Assembly (NCBI GenBank): GCA_964017125.1
Contig: OZ024905.1
Span: 38,326,084-38,390,083, forward strand
DNA from: Flabesymbios commensalis
Taxonomy: Eukaryota > Annelida > Polychaeta > Terebellida > Flabelligeridae
Length of the DNA: 64,000 bases
Reading direction: 5' to 3'
Shown here: positions 14,701 through 23,700 of the stretch, in pieces
Layout: every line of letters begins with the position of its first letter
Position numbering within the stretch: the stretch's first letter is position 1
The notes under the pieces: generated by a model
Told to the model about the DNA's origin: nothing
Seen by the model: only the letters and a program-made list of their open reading frames with translations
The model's database searches: none
Translations under genes and position numbers: made by a program

Positions 14701-17700
14701 CGTGGCTGCACAGTGTGAATGGTCCAAGTTGCTTCACAATGTGAATGATACACATGATCCAAGTGGCTGCACAGTGTGAATGCTCCACCTGATCCAAGTG
14801 GCTGCACAGTGTGAATAATCAACCTGATCCAAGTGGTTGCACAGTGTGAATGCTCCACCTGATCCAAGTGGCTGCACAGTGTGAATGATCCACCTGATCC
14901 ACGTGGCTGCACAGTGTGAATGCTCCACCTGATCCAAGTGGCTTCACAGTGTGAATGCTCCACCTGATCCAAGTGGCTGCACAATGTGAATGCTCTACAT
15001 GATCCAAGTGGCTGCACAGTGTGAATGCTTCACCTGATCCAAGTGGCGTCACAATGTGAATGTTCCACCTGATCCAAGTGGCTGCGCAGTGTTATTGCTC
15101 TACATGATCCAAGTGGCTGCACAGTGTGAATGCTCTACTTGATTCAAGTGGCTGCACAGTGCGAATGCTTCACCTGATCCAAGTGACTGCACAGTGTGAA
15201 TGCTCCGCATGATCCAAGTGGTTGCACAGTGTGAATGATCCACCTGATCCAAGTGGCTGCACAGTGTGAATGCTCCACCTGATCCAAGTGGCTGCACAGT
15301 GTGAATGCTCTACTTGATTCAAGTGGCTGCACAGTGCGAATGCTTCACCTGATCCAAGTGACTGCACAGTGTGAATGCTCCACCTAATCCAAGTGGCTGC
15401 ACAGTGTGAATGCTTCACCTGATCCAAGTGGCTGCACAGTGTGAATGATCCACCTGATCCACGTGGCTGCACAGTGTGAATGCTCCACCTGATCCAAGTG
15501 GCTGCACAGTGTGAATGCTCCAGCTGATCCAAGTGGCTGCACAGTGTGAATGCCTCACCTGATTCACGTGGCTGCACAGTGTGAATGCTTCACCTGATCC
15601 AAGTGGCGTCACAATGTGAATGTTCCACCTGATCCAAGTGGCTGCACAGTGTGAATGCTTCACCTGATCCAAGTGGCTGCACAGTGTGAATGATCCACCT
15701 GATCCACGTGGCTGCACAGTGTGAATGCTCCACCTGATCCAAGTGGCTGCACAGTGTGAATGCTCCAGCTGATCCAAGTGGCTGCACAGTGTGAATGCTT
15801 CACCTGATCCACGTGGCTGCACAGTGTGAATGCTCCTCCTGATCAGGTTGAGTTATCACACTACCACCTGATCCAAGTGGCAGTGTTGACACCGCCACTT
15901 GCATCAGATAGAGTGGTCACACTATCTCCTCCTGTTTTTGACATGTTTTATCAGATCGGTATGAATGTGAAACGGTAATAACTGAAAATGAGCACAAGAA
16001 ATCAGTGATCGATGTGGGTGTTGTGTGAGAAACAACTAAATAACAATTAACAATAACAAATAACAATTTACCTTTCAGTTGTGGGTGTAACCTGTTCATG
16101 TCTCTATTCTAATTATTTTATCCACAACAAATCTTAATGTTTGAAGATTATTGGGATTTTATATTATGATGCATCAGATGTATAACAGTTATTATTATCG
16201 AACCTGACCTGTGTACCTTTTATTATACTTAAGGAATACATCAAACAAATAATAATCCATTATTTCTGTGTCATTTGTCCTGTTCTTATTGAAATTGAAT
16301 AATACTGCCAGTGATATTTTGTTTCAACCTTTGTGAGCAAAACATGTTAAGTTCTCCTTTGTAAAGTATCACTTTAAGCTGATGGTATGGTTTACAGAAA
16401 GGTTTGCGCAAGTGATGAGATAAACAAAAGAAAAATACAGCACAACAGTTCTTAGACCAGCTGTCAGGGAAAGTAAATATAACTAAGAAGAAATTTCTTT
16501 GAAATAATTTTTTGTGTTATTCTCAAGATTTGCTATTTCTGTCTATAAAAAGTTTTTTTTTTAATCTCTAAATATGTTACCTGTTTTCCACAAAAAAAAT
16601 ATTTCCGCTATTATCATTTTCTCAAATTTGATGATTAAGGAATGCTGCAATATTTTGTAAACCATGTGATTTAATAAGTATGTAATGATGGTTACCATAG
16701 ACTTTGTCATATACATAGAATTAGAGATTCTGTCCTGTACTTAAAACATTTGCATTGTATATCCTAAGAAAAAAGTATTTGAAGATCTTTTTTTTCAATT
16801 TTAAATTGAAACTGGAAATTTTGAAAGCAATTTCAACTTTAAATTAGTGGGAAATAGCAGTAGCTAAAGAGTTAATGGGTAGATACAAATGTAAGGTTTA
16901 CACATGGACACAGGTCTGCTAATATGACTAGTTGACAGTGATACATTTGTTGGTTTGATGTGGTGTGTTTGCACTGCGTGTTCCCATGATTTTGACGGAC
17001 CTTATTTTTTTGTGTTTCACCTATGACCCACACAGCAGCAGAGGGCAAGTGTTCCCATCATACAGGTAGTGCTGCCTGCTTACTGGTGTAAACCATGTCT
17101 TAATGAGCTTGCTAGGAATTATCTAGCTAGAGATACATTGGCTCACACATTATATACATATACCTACATAAATACACACACAAATAGACAGCCTTAACAG
17201 TACTAACCATTTCACATTTTAATTCTTCTGGTGTATTTAAAAAGTTTGAAAAAAAGATGGAAATTGTTTTACTTACCAAGTATCAAGTTCAGGTGATATC
17301 GAATTAAACATGATATCTGCCTTAATGTGTATATATAATAGATTTGTTTGTTTGCAGTAAATTGGTTAACACTGATTTATGTGACTCTGTGTGGGGGGGG
17401 GGGGGGGGCAAACAGAGGCCGTATAAAAACATATATTTCACTTCCAAGTTCTTATTTGAGGACTTTTACAATATCAAATTTAGCATTCACGTTTTTGATT
17501 TGTATACATCAAAGTCAAAATCATACACTAACTCATAATTCATGATAGGGCCTAAATGTACACATACATACACATATACATTAATGCATGCATATATAGT
17601 TTGATCTCTCACACACAAATTCAATATGGTTTCTGTATTGCAATTTTTGAACGATTTTAATCCATATAAGTTGAGAAGCCAGTTTATCTCTAGCTAGACT

Positions 17701-20700
17701 ATGTTGTGATGGAATGTGTTCATGTAGTTCTGTTGTATAGCATGTTCATCACTGGCAGTAACCATCAATTTCCTACTCATATAAAATTTATTTTCACTAG
17801 AGTGACTGTTGGTCAGTTGGTGCACAAGTCAGAAATTATATTTAAAATTGGTCATTTAGAACTGAATTAGTGTTATAGTTATGGTTAACCATTTAACCGC
17901 CGGTGCCGCATATATTCGCGTTTTCATTTTTTATTAGCACATTATGTACCACCTTTGGAACATGTTAAAGATAAATGTGACATCAATCAGCAATATTTGA
18001 AAACAGTTGACCTCCATTTTGTCAAATCTGAATAATTTTCACTCACTTGAAGTTGTGGATCGCGTCAGCGAGACACAACTTCCAAGTGGGTGAAAATTCA
18101 GATTGAGAAATTGTGGTGGTTAAAGGGTTAAAGCGATGGCTAACTCTATTCTGAATCATTTAAAATCACAAACAAAGATGACCATGTATACTATATTGTT
18201 TAAGTTCCAAGATTAATTAAGATTAATATAGTACTATAAGATTTAATAATTCAGATGTACATTTACATCTAATGGTGTGTTGTTTTTAGACAATAGTGTT
18301 TGTGTTTTCATTGTATCTTGATTGTTTTAATATCCATTTAGTTAATCATTGATTTATAACTTTTACTGGCCTAAGTAATTGTATTACCTTTGTGTTGTAC
18401 TCATTACTTCCTTTTCAATCATTAAATAAACTGCTGTAAATTTTTTAAAAGCAAAAAGCATATTTTGTATTAGCCGGCTCCTGCAAAAGCCATGCAGATA
18501 ATATGAAATCATAGCAGTAATGGTTGGCACAATCAAATAAAAATGTTTTCTTACACTTTAAGCACTCAGGGGAGAGAGAAGCTTGTCAACATCATATCTT
18601 GATCGATATATATTACTTACATTTTAAAGTTGAAAACAAATTTATATGTATGGAAAATGCAAAGTTTTGTACTGGATATCACAACCCATGTAGAGCTACT
18701 ATTGGTCTTTTTCTCATGAATACATGCATCTCGTCAGGTAAACTACATGTGTTTCTGTAGCTGTTTGCAAACCCATTGTCTTTCCAAATACTGTAGCGGC
18801 TTCTGTCTATGTATATCATTTCCCCTTTTGTATGTACATGTAGGCCTAAATGTAAACCTTTGTGTTATCCTTTTCAATGGCAATGGCAAATATTGTAATC
18901 AGGGTATTTGGCTATTTATGTTATACTTCTTATATACATGTATACGATGAAAAATCATTAAGGCTTACCACGCTACGTCTCATACTAAATACAATAAAAC
19001 CTAATTATCAACTTAGCTAAACTTGAAAAACTACTCTTGAACTTAACAAACTACTCTTAATCTCAACAAACTACTATTAAACTTAACAAACTACTATTAA
19101 ATTTTAAAAACTACTCTTAAACCTAACAAAGTGCTCTTAATTTTAATAAACAACAATCAAATTTAACAAACTACTCTTAATGCTCAGGTATTTCTTCTCA
19201 TATTCATTCCCTTTAACCCTTAAAGTGCTAGATTAAATACTTTGAATTTTCACCCACTTGAAGTTGTGTGAAAATTATTCATATTTTTTTAATTTGTGAG
19301 CAAACATTTGTAAATCTTGATGTTTAAGCACACATTTCATTCCTCATAACAGCGATTTAATAGGCTACTAAAACATAATTAAAACGACCATAGTCATGCT
19401 TAGCGCTTTAACCCTTTAAACCCTCAGGATGCATTAAAGCATCATTTTGCATATCTGAAAAATGACGACAGCAATTCGCGGCTTGTAGTGAATGAAGATG
19501 CCAATGGTAAATTCAGGCTTGAAAGGGTTAAGTGTTAGGATGTGTGGAAACAACGCAAAGTGAATTAAGATTACCTGATTTGATAATTTACTCAAATGAA
19601 ACCTCACAATATCCTTATTGTGTTGGATGTTATCTCACTTCATAAAGTACATTTTATTCATAATAAGTGTTTATAGTGCATCCTTTTAATTTAATATGAA
19701 CTTATTGCTTAGAATAGAACACTGAATAAAACTTTATTGAACTAAGCCTTTCAATCTTATCCTATTTATTATACATAAATTTATATATATTTAAAACGCC
19801 AAGTAATTTCCTTTTAGTCATTTTATATTTTCTTGTTGCAGACAACAGACACATCTATGGAGCCCGGAGCCCGTGATTCAGCCAGTATATCTACTGCCGC
19901 CTCAGGGGAGCATTCCAGAGGTACATAAGCACACCAGATATATTATTTAACACATGCTCATCGTCCTCACACTCTTCATATTGATGGCACTCACTTATTG
20001 AGAATGAATAATACAATGTTGTAATCTGTTATGAATGGGAAACTATTGCATTTAACAGTATTTAACATCATTTGAGATATTTTAGTCATCCATTTTACTG
20101 ATGGACTGACTTGAAAATATTAATTTTACACAGCCTGTTAACAAATGTATGACAGTGCTCTTTCTTCGAGAAACAATTTTTGTTGGTGGTACATTTGGAA
20201 TTTATAATTTACAGTAATCTCTTTTTTTAATCATAAGTTCAATCCCCAATAACAAACAATTTATCAGAACCACATGCATAGACTGACTCGGCGCCTCCCC
20301 CCAACTTTATTCAGATCTTGGATCCCCCACACTAAATAATTTTATAAAGCAGTTCATTATTTTTTCGCCTTATTGCATTATTTTATTTTGTGAAAAAATA
20401 GGCTGACTAACTGATTTTGTACATATGGGTCATATATATGAATTATGGACTCCTTTAAAGTATTAGAAAAAATGAAAACGATTTGTAGAAGTTACTAGAA
20501 AAGTATAGCAGTGTATATGTACAGGTATAGCCAGCTATTTGGTATATATTTGCAGTGCAGTAGGCCTATCAATTCCTATGTTATGACTTTTACATATCAA
20601 CATTCCTCATCTTTCTATTATGTTTAGTTTATGATTACAGTTATGAGATGCGTGTATTTTTAATACTGTTGTGGTACATGTATTATGGTGCACATCTCCA

Positions 20701-23700
20701 CTACTTGCATTGTCATCCTGTCACATACACACTACTGTGTCATGGTTATACCCTTTCCATTTATCCAGGTTTTAACTTTATCTGATATACCGGTAATAGG
20801 TTCTCATGACATAATTTTATTGCAACAATTAATTTTTGAAAATCGAAAACCATCGAGAATCTAATTCAGCTACATGTATGCAACTAACAAAATCAACCTA
20901 CAACACTATTTTGGTGAGTGGGAGTCGATACAGCTAGATGTCTTACATAAACGAGTAAGAAAATTCTAACACTACTCAAGGACATTTTAATTAAATGGAT
21001 GTGTTTTTAAGATTTCAAAGTTTCATATTTTTATGCTTGTCACTGATTACAGATTAAAAAAAGACTTACTAACTTAAAACAAGTATCCATAAGATTCGTC
21101 AAACACTTAAAACAGTAATTATGTATGGCTGCTTGATTTCATCACTATTGAAGAGTATAACAACATCAGCTAATCAGATTATTTATACGGTAATGACAGT
21201 TTTACCAGAGTTGTTTAATTCTCCACTTTGTATTGAACCTAGCCTATCCTGCTGCAGTATATATATGTTTCTAACATTGATCATTGTTGTCCTGCCTGTC
21301 TGCAGCTTATGACTACGGAGACTGGGAGGGTACGTCAACTATAATGTCATCTTCTCTCTCTTCCTCATCTTACCTAGTCTTATGATTATCAGCGTGTCCC
21401 ACTCTTCATTCATATTATGTTGTTCATTTAGAGCCGCAGAGGGTGATATCATATTGTCAATGAACCCCACACACATACATACCATACCATACCATACCAT
21501 ACCATACCATACCATACCATACCATACCATACCATACCATACCATACCATACCATACCATACCATACCATACCATACCATACCATACCATACCATACCAT
21601 ACCATACCATACCATACCATGCCATGCCATGCCATGCCATGCCATGCCATGCCATGCCATGCCATGCCATGCCATGCCATGCCATGCCATGCCATGCCAT
21701 ACCATACCATACCATACCATACCATACCATACCATACCATACCATACCATACCATACCATACCATACCATACCATACCATACCATACCATACCATACCAT
21801 ACCATACCATACCATACCATACCATGCCATGCCATGCCATGCCATGCCATGCCATACCATACCATACCATACCATACCATACCATACCATACCATACCAT
21901 ACCATACCATACCATACCATACCATACCATACCATACCATACCATATCATACCATACCACCATACATAATTGCACATCGTCATGATGAATTGCAAATGTG
22001 ACATGTAATCATAAACATAGGTGTTCCCCTCTGCGGTTTCTTCTTTTGTTTTTGTTTTAATTTGCACATTTTTGCCTTGTTTCGACCTACTCAATCTGCA
22101 CCACACACCAGTCCCTATACACAGCTATACGAGTGTCCCGGTAGATAGAGTAATAAAATTAGAAAAAATATATACAATTATGTGCATGCTTTAAATACAT
22201 TTATGCAGTGCCGATTTGTTATCTTTGTTAAAATTCACATACACATGCCATTATTTCAGATTACATGCTTATAATGTTATAATCCATGGAGTGTGACATT
22301 ATTCCGGTATAATTTTCACTCGAGTTGTGTCCTCTCTACAACACACAGTTGTTTGAAAATTATTCACACCACTCCTTGGCCTAAATCCTCGATTGGTATT
22401 TTAACTCTTTAACCGCCGGTGCCGCATATAATTGCATTTTCATTTTTTATTACCACATTATGTACCATCTTTTGAACATGTTAAAGATAAAATGTGACAT
22501 TAATCAGCAATATTTGAAAACAGTTGACCTCCATTTTGTCAAATCTGAATAATTTTCACTCACTTGAAGTTGTGGATCGCGTCAGCGAGACATAACTTCA
22601 AGTGGGTGAAAATTCAGATTGAATAATTTGGCGGTTGAAGGGTTAAATGTTTAATGCATCTATCGCAGTTCTTAAAGGCTCAGTTCCAAGTGCCTTGAAC
22701 TTAAAAAGTTTTAAAGTTTAAAATTTTGTTATTTAAGCTTATATCATCGTAAATCTATATTATCTTTCTCCACCCTCCATTTGAAAGTGATGTGTACCCG
22801 GTAAGTGTGTATTTTCATACAATTTGGGACAACTATGACAAAAATTATATTGGGCTTGACCATAAAACCTGCCCGCTGAGGGTCCAGATGAAGGGTCCGA
22901 TGTTGATTTGTGTTTTTCTTACAAAGGGTCCACACTGAGGAAAATCCCTTCCTTTTTGTCACTTTTTGTCAATTGGCCGAGTTTAGATGTGTTGACCCTT
23001 CCTGTTTGGAATGAGAGGCTCATTAGGAAAGTGGTGTTAAGGGGTGATTTTCGATGTCATTTTTCTGTCAAATATGACAAAGTGCATTAGAAAACGGGTG
23101 GATCTAAAAGACAAAATGTAAAGACCGATATTTTGTCATTATCCGTTTTTTTCGAAACTTGATTACGTTGCCAACGGATGTTTCTAAAAGTTGTAATCTA
23201 TCGGAATAACGCCTTCACTCATTCAAACACACAAAAAGATATAACAGAGCTAAAACAAAAACATGCCATTTGCCTGGGTATGGGCCTTATATACAGCACA
23301 CTTTGGGTCTAAAATATGCATATTTTTTTTTATTGCAATCTGATGTTATGACTGGTTCATCTGGGAATTTAGAAGCATTATTAGGGTATAATATATACGT
23401 CTCTCATTTTTAAATTATTTTATTTTGATCAAAAACAAATGGTTGCATCACATGACACATTAAACTATATTAACCCCTAACGCGATTAATTATAGAATTC
23501 AAATTTTCACCCACTTGCAGTTGTGTCTGGCTACCGCAACCCACAACTTCCAAGTGGGTAAAAATAACAATATATGTTAATTTGAAACCAAAGATTTGTT
23601 TGAACACTCATTTTATTCCCACTAAGAGTGATGGGATCAGCTCATACAACGAATTACAAGCGATTATAGTGGTACTTAGCTCTTAAAGGGTTAAATTAGC

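Larger units (their letters stand above)
10766..19841. other. 9-kb intron i-j
   Basis: Holds the 10846 foldback, AT-rich runs near 11235-11290, the 12348 hairpin, the 35-bp minisatellite (14373-15843), the possible micro-exon at 17036, a poly-G run of about 18 near 17391-17408, a TTAA element at 17885, a 20-bp tandem repeat (19021-19180) and a TTAA element cluster (19213-19531). The rest shows nothing that I recognise. Confidence 0.5.

Noticed and set aside
14289-15822. Many overlapping minus-strand open frames with Trp/His/Cys-rich 35-residue repeats
   Set aside because: They are by-products of a stop-free 35-bp minisatellite, which reads open in all three minus frames. There are no splice or start signals, and the array is inside an intron.
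14373-15843. 35-bp repeats at regular spacing, superficially like a CRISPR array
   Set aside because: Repeats are head-to-tail with no unique spacers, and the context is an animal intron.
21339-22106. Long YHTIP / WYGMV open frames on both strands
   Set aside because: Pure consequence of the five-base repeat, which has no stop in several frames.
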